NCBI RefSeq assembly: GCF_002760615.1
Contig: NZ_AWWI01000066.1
Coordinates: forward strand, 1 to 64,000
Direction of reading: 5' to 3'
From: Puniceibacterium antarcticum
GTDB taxonomy: Bacteria; Pseudomonadota; Alphaproteobacteria; Rhodobacterales; Rhodobacteraceae
Length of the DNA stretch: 64,000 bases
The translations under genes and the position numbers were made by a program. The notes beneath the pieces were generated by a model. That model was not told the origin of the DNA. It made no database searches and saw only the letters and a list, made by a program, of their open reading frames with translations. Every line of letters begins with the position of its first letter. Position 1 is the first letter of the stretch. Shown here piece by piece: positions 8,050 to 17,727 of the stretch.

Positions 8050-9234
8050 CTAACCACGGGTCAGGTCCTGCGTGGCGCGGGCGATGACCCCCTCTTCATC
8101 CGTCGGGATGACCAGCACATCGACCGCTGACGCCGCTGTGCTGATGAACCTCGCGTTGCGGATGTTGCCGTTTGGATCCAGCGTGATGCCCATCCAGTTG
8201 AGGCGGTCGCAGATCAGGCGGCGCACCAGTGCGGAGTTTTCGCCGATTCCTGCGGTGAAAATCAGCGCATCCAGCCCGCCGATGGCGGCGGCAAGGCCGG
8301 CGAGTTCGGCGGCGGCGCGAAAGCAGAACAGTTCTATCGCCTCGCGCGCTTCGGGGGCGATGCTGGCCTCTAGCGTGGCCATGTCATTGCTGAGGCCGGA
8401 GACCCCGAGCAGCCCGGAGTCGCTGTAGAGGAGGTGGGTGACTTCGGCTGTGCTGAGGTGCTTTTCCTCCATCAGATAGAGCACCACGCCGGGATCTAGC
8501 GCACCGCAGCGCTGGCCCATCATCAGCCCATCCAGAGCGGTGAAGCCCATGCTGGTGGCGACACTCTGGCGGTTCTTCATGGCGCACATGCTGGCGCCAT
8601 TGCCCAGATGGGCGGCGATGACGCGCCCCCCCGCCCGGGTGCCCAGATGGGCGGGCAGGGTGCTGGCGATATAGTCATAGGACAGCCCGTGAAAGCCGTA
8701 GCGCAGGATGCCCGCATCGGACAGGGCGCGGGGCAGGGCAAACAGCTGGGCCAGCCGGTCCTGGGTGCGGTGAAAGCTCGTGTCGAAACAGGCGATCTGC
8801 GGCAGATCCGGGGCCGAGGCCGCAACGCAGCGGATCGCGGCAAGGTTGTGGGGCTGGTGCAGCGGGGCGAGCGGGACAAGTTTGTCCAGCTCTTCCAGCA
8901 GGGCATCACTGACACGCGCCGGGCCGGTTTGCCTGCGCCCGCCGTGCACCACGCGATGCCCGGCTGCGGTCAGGGTGACGCCGCCCCGGTGGGACTGGAT
9001 CCAGTCCAGCAGGGCGGGGATCAGGTCAGCATGTGTGGCATCGGGCGGCAGTGGCATGCGTGCATCCTGCGGCAGCGGCTGTCCCGTTGCATCGCTGGCG
9101 GAAAACACCGGGCAGGTGGCGATGCCTGCAATCTTGCCCCGCAGGATCGCGGTGGGCTCGCCCTCGGCATGGGGATAGACCGCGAACTTGAGGCTGGACG
9201 ATCCGGCGTTCAAAACCAGTACGGCATCGGTCAT
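8050..9234 (-). CDS. ackA: Acetate kinase
   Basis: 394 residues, normal AckA length. It makes ATP from acetyl phosphate (or propionyl/butyryl phosphate). The N-terminal signature VLVLNAGSSSLKFAVY is present, the second phosphate loop reads RVIAAHLGNGASMCA, and FHTAGIGENS-like FTAGIGENSALVR lies near residue 325. The start overlaps the stop of the phosphotransacetylase fusion by 4 bases. It is the last gene of an operon that begins with phaC, so its acyl phosphate is probably supplied by the upstream fusion protein. Confidence 0.95.
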   Translation of the reverse strand: MTDAVLVLNAGSSSLKFAVYPHAEGEPTAILRGKIAGIATCPVFSASDATGQPLPQDARMPLPPDATHADLIPALLDWIQSHRGGVTLTAAGHRVVHGGRRQTGPARVSDALLEELDKLVPLAPLHQPHNLAAIRCVAASAPDLPQIACFDTSFHRTQDRLAQLFALPRALSDAGILRYGFHGLSYDYIASTLPAHLGTRAGGRVIAAHLGNGASMCAMKNRQSVATSMGFTALDGLMMGQRCGALDPGVVLYLMEEKHLSTAEVTHLLYSDSGLLGVSGLSNDMATLEASIAPEAREAIELFCFRAAAELAGLAAAIGGLDALIFTAGIGENSALVRRLICDRLNWMGITLDPNGNIRNARFISTAASAVDVLVIPTDEEGVIARATQDLTRG

Positions 9235-10649
9235 GGCAGCGGCTTTCGCTGATGGCTGATGAACAGCTGCGCCAGCGCGCAGGAGGCAAGCCGTGACATG
9301 GCGGTGTCGGCGCGGCTGGTCAGGATGATCGGCACCCGTGCGCCCAGCACGATGCCCGCCGCATCGGCGCCTGCCAGATAGATCAGCTGTTTCGCCATCA
9401 TGTTCGCCGCCTCAAGGTCCGGTGCGACAAGGATATCGGCGATGCCCGCCACGTCCGACACGATCCCCTTGGCCTGCGCCGCGGCCGGAGAGATGGCGTT
9501 GTCAAAGGCCAGCGGCCCGTCGAGCAGGGCGCCGCTGATCTGGCCGCGATCCGCCATCTTGCACAGCGCCGCCGCGTCCAGCGTCGAAGGCATGCGCGGG
9601 TTCACCATTTCGACCGCCGAAAGGATCGCGACCTTTGGCAGTGTGATCCCCAAAGCGAGCGCAAGGTCGATGGCGTTCTGTACGATGTCGCGTTTGATGG
9701 CGAGGTCGGGGGCGATGTTGATTGCCGCATCGGTCATCAGCAGCGGTTTGGGATAGGTCGGCACGTCGAGCACGTAGACATGGCTCATCCGGCGTTCGGT
9801 GCGCAGGCCAAGGGTTGCGTGGACCACGGCCTCCATCAGCTCATCCGTATGAAGCGAGCCTTTCATCAGCGCGGCGACCTTGCCTGCGCGCACGAGGGCC
9901 ACGGCAGCAGCAGCAGCGGCGTGGCTGTGCGGGGCATCGATCAGTTCGATTCCGTCAAGGGAAAGCCCGGCCTCGGTCGCGGCGGCGGTGATCCTGGCCC
10001 TTGGGCCGACGAGGACCGGGATGATCATGCCCTGCTGTCCGGCGTCCAGCGCGCCGGTCAGGGACAGCGCGTCGCAGGGATGCACGACCGCGGTACGGAT
10101 GGGGTCGAGCCCACCGGTCTGTGCGATCAGCTTGGTGTATTGCGCGGCCCTGACATGCAGATGCACCTCTGGCAGGATCACGCGGGGGCGGCGGACCTTG
10201 TCGCGGGGGGCAATGACGTGCGCCTCGCCCTCGATCACCAGGGTGCCGTCCTGATTGATACAGGTGCAGGCAAGCGTCAGCCGGCCCTTGGGTTGTTTTT
10301 CGCGTACCTCGACCCGCACGGTGACCGTATCGCCCAGCCCCACGGGGGCCGAGAATTTCAGGCTCTGGTTCAGAAAGATCGTGCCGGGGCCGGGCAGTTC
10401 GGTGCCCAGTACCGCCGAGATCAGCGCGCCGCCCCACATGCCATGGGCGATGATGCCGTGGAACATGTCGGTCTTGGCATAATCTGCATCCACATGTGCG
10501 GGGTTCACATCGCCGGACATCACCGCGAAAAGTTCGATGTCCTGCGGTTTCAGGGTGCGGATCAGTTCGGCATGATCGCCGACCGAGATTTCGCCGTAGG
10601 TCTTGTTTTCGATGAACTGCATCGGGGCTGCGGGATCAGGCGCGGACAT
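9231..10649 (-). CDS. MaoC-type enoyl-CoA hydratase / phosphate acyltransferase fusion
   Basis: 472 residues with two domains. Residues about 10-140 form a hot-dog MaoC hydratase with the active-site segment MSGDVNPAHVDADYA and the FHGIIAHGMWGG helix. From about 160 to the end is a Pta/Ptb-type acyl-CoA:phosphate acyltransferase (VHPCDALSLTGAL, GPLAFDNAIS, VLGARVPIILTSRAD). The start at 10649 begins MSAPDPA and overlaps the fabI-like gene by 14 bases; a longer in-frame start at 10733 lies well inside fabI and is unlikely. The fusion could hydrate or dehydrate a C4 acyl-CoA and convert acyl-CoA to acyl phosphate for AckA. Confidence 0.9.
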   Translation of the reverse strand: MSAPDPAAPMQFIENKTYGEISVGDHAELIRTLKPQDIELFAVMSGDVNPAHVDADYAKTDMFHGIIAHGMWGGALISAVLGTELPGPGTIFLNQSLKFSAPVGLGDTVTVRVEVREKQPKGRLTLACTCINQDGTLVIEGEAHVIAPRDKVRRPRVILPEVHLHVRAAQYTKLIAQTGGLDPIRTAVVHPCDALSLTGALDAGQQGMIIPVLVGPRARITAAATEAGLSLDGIELIDAPHSHAAAAAAVALVRAGKVAALMKGSLHTDELMEAVVHATLGLRTERRMSHVYVLDVPTYPKPLLMTDAAINIAPDLAIKRDIVQNAIDLALALGITLPKVAILSAVEMVNPRMPSTLDAAALCKMADRGQISGALLDGPLAFDNAISPAAAQAKGIVSDVAGIADILVAPDLEAANMMAKQLIYLAGADAAGIVLGARVPIILTSRADTAMSRLASCALAQLFISHQRKPLP

Positions 10650-11400
10650 GCAGGCCTCCGTCAACATAGGTGATATCACCGGAGATGCTGCGCGCGCCGT
10701 CGCTGACCAGCATGGCGGCGACGTTTCCGACATCCTGAATCGTCACAAGGGACTGTTGCGGGGCGCGCAGGCGGGCGGCGTCGATCAGGTCGTCAAAATG
10801 CGCGATTCCGGATCCGGCGCGGGTCGCCAGAGGCCCCGGAGAGAGGGCGTTGACGCGGATCTGTTTCGGCCCGAGTTCGACGGCGAGGGCGCGCATCGTG
10901 CCCTCGAGTGCGGCCTTGACCGGGCCCATGATGTTGTAGTGATCGACAACCTTTTCACCTCCATAATAGGTCATGGTCAGGATCGTGCCGCCGTCTGTCA
11001 TCAGCGGTTCGGCAAGCCGGGCCATGCGGATCAGCGAATGGACGGAGATATCCATGGCGCGGGCAAAGCCGTCGCGCGACACATCCGTTACCCGCCCGTG
11101 CAGATCATCTGCGGGGCAATAAGCGATGGAATGCACGAGGATATCCAACCGCCCCCAGCGGTCCCTGATCGCGTCGAACACCGCTTCCATCTCGCCCTCT
11201 GCCTCGACATCGAGCGGCAAGAGTAGTTTGGCGCCGATGGCATCGGCAACGGGCTGGGCATAGGCTTTGGCCTTGTTATTCACATAGGTCAGCGCGACCT
11301 CGGCCCCGGCATCGGCAAAGGCCTGCGCGCAGCCGGTGGCGATGGAATGGCTGTTTGCGACACCCACGACCAGCGCAACCTTGTTTTGAAGAGTGTTCAT
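10636..11400 (-). CDS. fabI: FabI-type enoyl-ACP/enoyl-CoA reductase
   Basis: 254-residue divergent SDR. The NADH site starts at NKVALVVGVANSHSIATG, and the FabI Tyr-x6-Lys pair is visible in HYNIMGPVKAALEG. FabI normally completes the fatty acid elongation cycle. Here it sits between phaC and a MaoC/Pta fusion in an overlapping operon, so it may instead reduce crotonyl-CoA to butyryl-CoA (inference). Start and phaC stop overlap by 4 bases. Confidence 0.85.
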   Translation of the reverse strand: MNTLQNKVALVVGVANSHSIATGCAQAFADAGAEVALTYVNNKAKAYAQPVADAIGAKLLLPLDVEAEGEMEAVFDAIRDRWGRLDILVHSIAYCPADDLHGRVTDVSRDGFARAMDISVHSLIRMARLAEPLMTDGGTILTMTYYGGEKVVDHYNIMGPVKAALEGTMRALAVELGPKQIRVNALSPGPLATRAGSGIAHFDDLIDAARLRAPQQSLVTIQDVGNVAAMLVSDGARSISGDITYVDGGLHVRA

Positions 11401-13220
11401 GTCATCCTCACGTAGGTTCCGGGGGCATCGCAGAGGGCTTTGTAGCTGCCGGAGCGCGCGCCCATATGCGGTGGCGGCACAGCCGTGCCCGAATGTTTGC
11501 CAAGCCAAGCGGCAAAGTCGCTCCACCAGGAGCCGTCCTTTGGGGCGGTTGCCGCCAGCCATTCGTCCGGATCGCGGTAGGCGGCGTTGGCGGCGGTGTG
11601 GGCAATGCGGAAATGGCGGTGCGCATGGCCGGGTTCGGACACGATGCCGGCATTGTGCCCGCCGCTGGTCAGCACAAAGGTCACGTCGGTGTCGGAAAAC
11701 AGGTGCATCTTGTAGACCGAATGCCAGGGCGCGACATGGTCTTGTTCGGTTCCGACGGCAAAGACCGGCGCGCGGATGTCCGTTACGGCAATGGCCTTGC
11801 CGCCGACGTGGTAGCGCCCCTCGGCCAGATCGTTGTTCAGGAAGAGCTGGCGCAGGTATTGCGAATGCATCCGTGCGGGCATGCGTGTGGCATCGGCGTT
11901 CCAGGCCATGAGGTCAAAAGAATCGCTGCGTTCGCCCAGCAGGTAGTCGCGAATGATCGGTGCCCAGATCAGATCACGGGCGCGCAGCAGGGCAAAGGCC
12001 CCGGCCATCTGATCGGAGGAGAGATAGCCCTGTGCCTGCATCATATCCTCGATCAGCGTGACCTCTGAGTCGTTGATGAACAGGCGCAATGGGCCGGCTT
12101 CGGTGAAATCGACCTGCGCGGCCAGCAGGGTGACGGTGGCCAGCCGGTCATCGCCGTCACGCCCCATGGTGGCGGCTGCAATCGACAGCAGCGTGCCGCC
12201 AAGGCAATAGCCGACGGCATGGATCCGGGGTGCGCCGGTGATCGCCTGCACGGCATCGACGGCGGCCATGACGCCAAGCTGGCGGTAATCCTCCATGCTG
12301 AGGTCGCGGTCGCTGGCATCGGGGTTTTTCCAGGACACCATGAAGACGGTATACCCTTGTGCCACAAGGAAGCGGACCAGAGAGTTTTGCGCTGAGAGGT
12401 CGAGGATGTAGTATTTCATGATCCAGGCGGGCACGATCAGGATCGGTTCGGGATGCACCTCGCCGGTTGTCGGGGCGTATTGGATCAGCTCGATCAGATC
12501 GTTTCGCAACACGACCTTACCGGGGGTGGTGGCGAGGTTGCGCCCGACCTCAAAAGGTTGCGGGCCGTCTGCCGGTGCGTTTGCGTTCTTGCGGGCGATA
12601 TCCTGCGCCAGATGCTGCGCGCCGCGCACGAGGTTCTGGCCGTTTTCAGCGCGGGTGGCGGCGATCACATCGGGATTGGTCAGGGGCGAATTCGACGGTG
12701 CGGATATGTCGGTGATCAGCCCGGCAGTGAAGGCCATGAGATCCTCATGTGCGGGGGCGACGCCATGCACGCCGGTCGTGGCATCCTGCCACCACTGCCA
12801 GCCGCGCAGATGCGCCTGCGACAGCACGTTGAACGGGTAGGCCTGCCAGGCCTCACTTTTAAAGCGCCGGTCATTTGGTGCCTCTGGCTGGGTGATGCCG
12901 AGGCTTTGCGACCAGAGCGCCTGTGCGTTCTGCAGCGCCTGTTCCATCAGATGCGCCTGCTTGCCCGGAGAGACGGCCAGATGTACGGCCCAGTCCATCC
13001 ATGCCTCGCCCAGAACCGAAGGCGAGAGGCCCGAGGTCGCCTTTGCCAGGCTGGCATGCACCATGCGGTCCAGTGTCTCATAGGCGCTTTGCGGCGTGGG
13101 TTCGGCCGGGAGCGATGCAGATTCGGCCGCAGGCGGCTTGGGCACGGTTGCGATTGCGGTGCCGGTCGTCATGGCGGTGCGACCGGTAGCGCGTGGGGTC
13201 CGCTTGGGGTGGTCCGACAT
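11397..13220 (-). CDS. phaC: Poly(3-hydroxyalkanoate) synthase, class I
   Basis: 607 residues, the class I length. It polymerises (R)-3-hydroxyacyl-CoA into storage polyester. The lipase-box-like G-x-C-x-G is AVGYCLGGT near residue 345. The catalytic Asp lies in VGTEQDHVAPWHSVYK and the His in TSGGHNAGIV. The first about 40 residues are a low-complexity Ala/Pro/Thr leader. I chose the start at 13220 (MSDHPKR) because GAAGGAGATT sits 3-12 bases upstream; a longer frame to 13295 would run into the FNR-like box. First gene of the operon ending with ackA. A separate housekeeping phaC probably exists elsewhere. Confidence 0.92.
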   Translation of the reverse strand: MSDHPKRTPRATGRTAMTTGTAIATVPKPPAAESASLPAEPTPQSAYETLDRMVHASLAKATSGLSPSVLGEAWMDWAVHLAVSPGKQAHLMEQALQNAQALWSQSLGITQPEAPNDRRFKSEAWQAYPFNVLSQAHLRGWQWWQDATTGVHGVAPAHEDLMAFTAGLITDISAPSNSPLTNPDVIAATRAENGQNLVRGAQHLAQDIARKNANAPADGPQPFEVGRNLATTPGKVVLRNDLIELIQYAPTTGEVHPEPILIVPAWIMKYYILDLSAQNSLVRFLVAQGYTVFMVSWKNPDASDRDLSMEDYRQLGVMAAVDAVQAITGAPRIHAVGYCLGGTLLSIAAATMGRDGDDRLATVTLLAAQVDFTEAGPLRLFINDSEVTLIEDMMQAQGYLSSDQMAGAFALLRARDLIWAPIIRDYLLGERSDSFDLMAWNADATRMPARMHSQYLRQLFLNNDLAEGRYHVGGKAIAVTDIRAPVFAVGTEQDHVAPWHSVYKMHLFSDTDVTFVLTSGGHNAGIVSEPGHAHRHFRIAHTAANAAYRDPDEWLAATAPKDGSWWSDFAAWLGKHSGTAVPPPHMGARSGSYKALCDAPGTYVRMT

Positions 13221-13294
13221 GGAATCTCCTTCGGTGGATGGCATGGGATACCCATCCGTTGCGAGAATGCTAGCGCCCGCGCCGCAGCGCGGCA

Positions 13295-13308
13295 TTGATC
13301 TGGGTCAG
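13295..13308. promoter_or_regulatory. FNR/FnrL-like box upstream of phaC
   Basis: TTGATCTGGGTCAG compared with the FNR/FnrL consensus TTGAT-N4-ATCAA: 8 of 10 informative bases match. It ends 75 bases upstream of the phaC start on the minus strand, almost the same spacing as the box before atpD, and suits oxygen-responsive activation. Confidence 0.55.
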
Positions 13309-13357
13309 TGCGCCAAGAGCAATGCGGATTTTGCGATCCCGACTCGGGTGTGGGTCT

Positions 13358-14197
13358 TCAGCGGGTGCCGTTGGCCGATGCGGCCCCGGTGCCCAGTTCG
13401 ATGATTTCGGCTGTGATCGCCTCTTGTCGCACGCGGCGCAGGGTGGCCTGAAAGGTTTCAAGCTCGCGCGCGATCTGACTGCCGGCGGCGGTCATCGCTT
13501 CCATCCGCGCCTCATTTTCGGCGGCAAAGGCGTGGAGCGCGGCCTTGCAGACCTGCGCATGGAAATAATCCTGCCCCAGCGCGTCGATCAGGGTGGCTTC
13601 GGGCAGCTGCATCAGCGGGCGGTCACCGGCGGCGGCGGGCAGATCGCCCAGATTGATCGGAAAGAGGTTTTGACGCACAAGGCCGGGCCGCCCGGATGTC
13701 CAGCTGGTAAAGACCACATCCAGCCGGGTGATGCGCCCGCGGGCGACGGCGCTGTAGATCGCGGTGGTGATCGCATCCGCCAGTTTCGGAATGCCCGGCG
13801 TGTGCGAAGGCAGGGAAGCGTGCCACCCCGGGGTGAGGCCGCGCGCGACGGCGACGGACAGCCCCCGTGTGCCGATCAGGAACAGGGTATCGGGGGTGGG
13901 ATCCGCGCCGAGGCTGTCAAGCACCCGTTCGCTGAAAGCCCCGGCAAAGCCCTGTTCGGCGCAGAACATCAGCAGGCCGGTTGTGCCCTTTGCATCGTGC
14001 GGTGCGGTTGCCCCATCGGGTCTGAGCACACGCGCCATGGCGGCGGCGATGGTTGCGGCATAGGTGTCCACCGCGCCCACCTGCGTGCGGGCCACATGGG
14101 CGCGGGCGGCGGCGATGCCTTTCATCGCGTTGACCACGGCGCCCAGCTGGCGGATGCCGTCGATGCGCGCGCTGATATCGGCCAGCCGTTCGGTCAT
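13358..14197 (-). CDS. atpG: N-ATPase gamma subunit
   Basis: 279-residue central-stalk gamma subunit that turns inside the alpha3-beta3 ring. The N-terminal helix reads [29 protein letters not shown] and the C-terminal helix includes [12 protein letters not shown]. It is divergent from housekeeping gamma, as in other N-ATPases, and is the last gene of the operon, overlapping atpA by 4 bases. It is followed by the phaC promoter. Confidence 0.88.
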   Translation of the reverse strand: MTERLADISARIDGIRQLGAVVNAMKGIAAARAHVARTQVGAVDTYAATIAAAMARVLRPDGATAPHDAKGTTGLLMFCAEQGFAGAFSERVLDSLGADPTPDTLFLIGTRGLSVAVARGLTPGWHASLPSHTPGIPKLADAITTAIYSAVARGRITRLDVVFTSWTSGRPGLVRQNLFPINLGDLPAAAGDRPLMQLPEATLIDALGQDYFHAQVCKAALHAFAAENEARMEAMTAAGSQIARELETFQATLRRVRQEAITAEIIELGTGAASANGTR

Positions 14198-15771
14198 GGT
14201 CTGGCTTCTTGCGTGTCTGCAGCCCTTTCTGTGGCGCTTTCTGTGGCCGTGTCGCGCGGGCTGTCCTTGCCAAGAGAGGCGGCGAGGGCCGCGAGTGCGT
14301 CCATCAGGCCCTTGCGCGTTTCTTCATCAAGCTCCCCCGTCTTTGCCAGCGTGGTGAGGGCTGTGGCGGCATCCCGGTCCAGCGCGGCGGGCAGCGCGGC
14401 GCGAAAGGCCGTAACGGCGGTCAGCGGCAGCGGGTCGAGCAGGCCGGATTGCACGGCGAGCATCAGCGCCACCTCGTCCACCAGACGCATGGGGACATGC
14501 TGGTTCTGGCGCAGCGCCTCTCTGATCCGCGCGCCGCGTGTCAGTTGCTGGCGCACGCGGCCATCGGGCATGCCGCCGAACCGGGTGAAAACCTCAAGCT
14601 CCAAGAACTGCGCATAGTCGAGCCGGAGCGTGCCTGCCGCCTTGCGCAACACGGGCGCCTGAGTCTTGCCCCCCACGCGGCTGACGGACAGGCCGACATC
14701 GACGCTGGGTTTCTGGCCCTGATGGAACAGGGCGGCGTCGAGCACGATCTGCCCGTCGGTGATCGAGATCAGGTTGGTCGGGATATAGGCCGAGAGGTTC
14801 CCGGCCACGGTTTCGGCAATCGGCAGGGCGGTCAGGGATCCCCCGCCGCGCGCCGGGGACAGTTTTGCGGCGCGTTCCAGAAGGCGGGCGTGGATATAGA
14901 AGACATCGCCGGGATAGGCCTCGCGGCCCGGGGACTGACGAGTCAGCAGGGCGATTTCGCGGTGGGTGGCGGCGTGTTTGGACAGATCGTCGATCACGAT
15001 CAGCGCATGCTGGCCCTTGTCGCGGAAATATTCGGCCATGGTCATGCCGGCATAGGGCGCGATCCATTGCAGACCGGGCGCGCTGGCCGCCCCTGCGACC
15101 AGCACGATGCAGCGCGCGAACTTGCCCTGCGCCTGCAGCGCATCCACGGCGCTGCGCACACTGGAGGTTTTCTGCCCGACAGCGACGTAGATGCAGATCA
15201 TGTCGCTGTCGCGCTGGGCAATCAGGCTGTCGATGGCCAGCGTCGTCTTGCCGGTGGAATGATCCCCCACGATCAGTTCGCGCTGGCCCCGGCCCAGGGC
15301 GAACAACGTGTCGACAACGACAACGCCGGTCTGCACCGGTTCGGTCACCAGATCACGTTCGATGATCGACGGGGCGGGGCGTTCGATGGGCAGGTGGTTT
15401 TGCGCCTTGATCACCCCCTTGCCATCGAGCGGGCGGCCCAGCGGATCGACGATGCGGCCCAGCAGTGCTTCGCCCACCGGGACATTGACGACCTCGCCGG
15501 TGCCAAAGACCGCATCGCCCGCTTCGACCTTTGTGGCGGCGTCCAGCAGCACGCAGCCGATCAGATCGGGGTCGAGCACGCGGGCAAAGCCGACCTGACC
15601 GCCCTGAAAGCGCAGCACCTCGTCCAGACGGACGTCGCGCAGGCCAGAGATCATCGCGACGCCGTCGCCGATTTCCTCGACCCGGCCGCGCTGTTCGGCG
15701 CGGGGACCAAGGGTGGCGTCGCGCAGGGCGGCGCGGGCGGTTGCGGCCCAGTCAGCGGTGTCATGCGGCAT
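14194..15771 (-). CDS. atpA: N-ATPase alpha subunit
   Basis: 525 residues, regulatory nucleotide-binding subunit of F1. The P-loop reads [13 protein letters not shown], and [12 protein letters not shown] and the [27 protein letters not shown] segment are standard. The extended C-terminal tail after about residue 500 is Ala/Thr/Asp rich and unlike housekeeping AtpA. Overlaps atpF by 11 bases and atpG by 4. Confidence 0.93.
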   Translation of the reverse strand: MPHDTADWAATARAALRDATLGPRAEQRGRVEEIGDGVAMISGLRDVRLDEVLRFQGGQVGFARVLDPDLIGCVLLDAATKVEAGDAVFGTGEVVNVPVGEALLGRIVDPLGRPLDGKGVIKAQNHLPIERPAPSIIERDLVTEPVQTGVVVVDTLFALGRGQRELIVGDHSTGKTTLAIDSLIAQRDSDMICIYVAVGQKTSSVRSAVDALQAQGKFARCIVLVAGAASAPGLQWIAPYAGMTMAEYFRDKGQHALIVIDDLSKHAATHREIALLTRQSPGREAYPGDVFYIHARLLERAAKLSPARGGGSLTALPIAETVAGNLSAYIPTNLISITDGQIVLDAALFHQGQKPSVDVGLSVSRVGGKTQAPVLRKAAGTLRLDYAQFLELEVFTRFGGMPDGRVRQQLTRGARIREALRQNQHVPMRLVDEVALMLAVQSGLLDPLPLTAVTAFRAALPAALDRDAATALTTLAKTGELDEETRKGLMDALAALAASLGKDSPRDTATESATERAADTQEARP

Positions 15772-16492
15772 GTTTCACCGCCTTTCGGACCTGCGATAGA
15801 TCCGCCTGCCAGCTGTTGTGCAGCACAAAATGCGCGCTGCGCAGTTCCACACCGGCGATCAGGTCGGGGTCGGTCACGAAGTGCAGGGCAACGTCGCCAA
15901 GAGAGTCGCGGATGGTCTTTTCCATCACCGCCTTTTCGGCGCCGGGATCGGTGGGGGTGGCAATCCGGACCCCGTTGGGATCGGTTTTCAGCGCGGCGCG
16001 GTCGGCGGCGGGCATCTCTGCGATGCTCAGCAGCAACTGAGACAGAAAGGCGGCCTGCACGGTGGGGCTGTTGAGCTGGCCCAGAAGCCGCGTTGCGATG
16101 TCGAGCGACAGATCGGTGGCTTGCGCCGCATTGGCCTTGCGCGCGGTCTCTGTCTCAGTCGCGATTTCGGTTTTGGCGGCGGCGAGCAGCGCGTCGGCCT
16201 TTGCCTGCGCGTCGGCCAGCGTCGCGCTGGTTGCGGCTTCTGCCTCTTTGCGCGCGGCAACTAGCACGGCAGTGCGTTCGGAGGAGATGTCGGCGCGGGT
16301 CTGTGTCACTTCGGCCAAGGCGGCATCTGCCTTGGCCTGCGTGGCTTTGGCCGTATTTATCAGGGTGAGGGCGGTGTCCTGACGTGTGGCGATGGCCGCG
16401 GCGACCGGGCGCCAGAACAGGCGCGACAGCAGCCAGACCAGGATCAGCACGTTGACGGCCTGCAGCCCCAGCCCCCAGAAGTCGATTGTCAT
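15761..16492 (-). CDS. atpF: N-ATPase b subunit with delta-like C-terminal part
   Basis: 243 residues, longer than a normal b subunit of about 160. One N-terminal membrane helix (residues 5-25) is followed by a long Ala/Lys/Glu coiled coil to about 135. The C-terminal part ends in [24 protein letters not shown], which resembles the end of the delta subunit. No separate atpH is present in the operon, as expected if the b protein also provides the delta function (known of N-ATPases). Confidence 0.85.
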   Translation of the reverse strand: MTIDFWGLGLQAVNVLILVWLLSRLFWRPVAAAIATRQDTALTLINTAKATQAKADAALAEVTQTRADISSERTAVLVAARKEAEAATSATLADAQAKADALLAAAKTEIATETETARKANAAQATDLSLDIATRLLGQLNSPTVQAAFLSQLLLSIAEMPAADRAALKTDPNGVRIATPTDPGAEKAVMEKTIRDSLGDVALHFVTDPDLIAGVELRSAHFVLHNSWQADLSQVRKAVKHAA

Positions 16493-16496
16493 GTGA

Positions 16497-16742
16497 TCAG
16501 CCCAGCAACGGATTGGCGAAGAGCAGCAGCAGCGCGATCACGAGGCAGTAGATCGCCGTCGTTTCTATCATCGCAAGGCCGACGAACAGCGTGCGCGAGA
16601 TGGTGTTTGCCGCCTCTGGCTGGCGGGCGATGGCATCCATGGCGGCAGCGACGGCGCGGCCTTCGGCCAGGGCGGGACCGATGGCGCCGAAGGCGACAGC
16701 AAAGGCGGCACAGACGATGCTGGCAAGAGAGAGATAATCCAT
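16497..16742 (-). CDS. atpE: N-ATPase c subunit (rotor ring)
   Basis: 81-residue hairpin of two membrane helices joined by the ARQPE loop (R40, Q41, P42). The ion-binding region carries E27 in helix 1 (GPALAEGRA) and E60-T61-T62 with Y65 in helix 2 (MIETTAIY). The E-T-T-x-x-Y group resembles Na+-type c subunits, but a second carboxylate replaces the usual helix-1 Gln. This two-glutamate pattern is the N-ATPase signature; whether Na+ or H+ is carried cannot be settled by sequence. Confidence 0.92.
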   Translation of the reverse strand: MDYLSLASIVCAAFAVAFGAIGPALAEGRAVAAAMDAIARQPEAANTISRTLFVGLAMIETTAIYCLVIALLLLFANPLLG

Positions 16743-17440
16743 CAGGGAACCTTTTTCTGGAGGGAGGGGGCGGGGTCTGGCTGGCCGTCCTCGACCGTGG
16801 CCGAGATGAAGACCATCGCCAGAACCGCAAAGATATAGGCCTGCACCAGCCCGGTCAGCAGATCGAGCGCCATGAGCGGGATCGGTACCAGCAGCCCGGC
16901 AAGCGAGGCGACGATGCCGATGACGAAGACGCCGCTCATCACATTGCCGAAGAGGCGGACGAACATGGAAAACACCCGGGTGATGCTTTCGAGCATGTTG
17001 AGCGGGATCATCGCCACATTGGGTGCGGCAAAGGATCTGAGGTAGCCGCCCACGCCCGCGCCACGCACGCCGAACCAGACCACCGAGACGAACACCAGAA
17101 CGGCCAGCGCCGCATCGGTTTCGAGCTTTGAGGTGGGCGGTTCAAGTCCGGGGATAAGCGAGGACCAGTTCGCGACGAGAATAAACAGGAACAGCGTGCC
17201 GATGAAGCTGCGGTAGGGCGCGGGTTCGGTCCCGGTGGTCTCGCGGATCTGCGTGTCCATTGTGGTGACAATCAGTTCGATCATCGCCTGACGTTTGTCC
17301 GGCACCAGCGCCAGATGCCGGGTCAGCAGGGCGGAGCCGATGACCAGCACCGCCATGATGCCCCAGGTGATCAGCACCGCCTGCGTGATCGGGACGGGTC
17401 CGATCTGGAACAGGATTATGGAGCTGAGGGGAGAGTTCAT
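16742..17440 (-). CDS. atpB: N-ATPase a subunit
   Basis: 232-residue membrane stator subunit that forms the ion half-channels. The essential Arg is in the conserved helix SMFVRLFGNVMSG (about residue 145). About five to six membrane segments are visible. Start and stop overlap atpR (4 bases) and atpE (TGATG). Shorter than the 250-270 residues of housekeeping AtpB. Confidence 0.9.
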   Translation of the reverse strand: MNSPLSSIILFQIGPVPITQAVLITWGIMAVLVIGSALLTRHLALVPDKRQAMIELIVTTMDTQIRETTGTEPAPYRSFIGTLFLFILVANWSSLIPGLEPPTSKLETDAALAVLVFVSVVWFGVRGAGVGGYLRSFAAPNVAMIPLNMLESITRVFSMFVRLFGNVMSGVFVIGIVASLAGLLVPIPLMALDLLTGLVQAYIFAVLAMVFISATVEDGQPDPAPSLQKKVP

Positions 17441-17727
17441 GCCGCATCCCCCCGGTATTGGCGCAGCATCAGCGCCTTGGCGCAGATCACGCCACCAAGG
17501 GCTGTGAGCAGCGCAAAGCCGCCCGCCTGCACGGCGACGTAGAACCCGGCGCAGAGAAACGCCAGCCGCCCGATTGTCAGAGCCAGACCCAGCAACGGGT
17601 GTCCCTGGCTTACGATCAGGTTGGCCGTCAGGCGCAGGGCGCGGAAATAGCCATAGCCAAGCAGAATGCCGCCAATGAAACAGGCCGGAAGGGTGAGCTG
17701 CGGCGGCAGGGTGGAGAGGTCCATCAT
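17437..17727 (-). CDS. atpR: N-ATPase membrane protein AtpR
   Basis: 96 residues with three predicted membrane segments. AtpR is found only in N-ATPase operons and is thought to interact with the c ring. It is placed, as usual, between atpQ and atpB. The start at 17727 (MMDLSTLPPQ) overlaps the atpQ stop in an ATGA, which decides against the longer frame beginning at 17769. Confidence 0.85.
   Translation of the reverse strand: MMDLSTLPPQLTLPACFIGGILLGYGYFRALRLTANLIVSQGHPLLGLALTIGRLAFLCAGFYVAVQAGGFALLTALGGVICAKALMLRQYRGDAA

Noticed and set aside
9780-10673. 297-codon plus-strand frame opposite the maoC/pta fusion
   Set aside because: No family resemblance; antisense to a well-supported gene.
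10650-10733. Longer start of the maoC/pta fusion
   Set aside because: Lies well inside the fabI-like gene; MaoC homology begins after the start at 10649.
13221-13295. Longer start of phaC
   Set aside because: No ribosome site; would include the FNR-like box. The start at 13220 has GAAGGAGATT.
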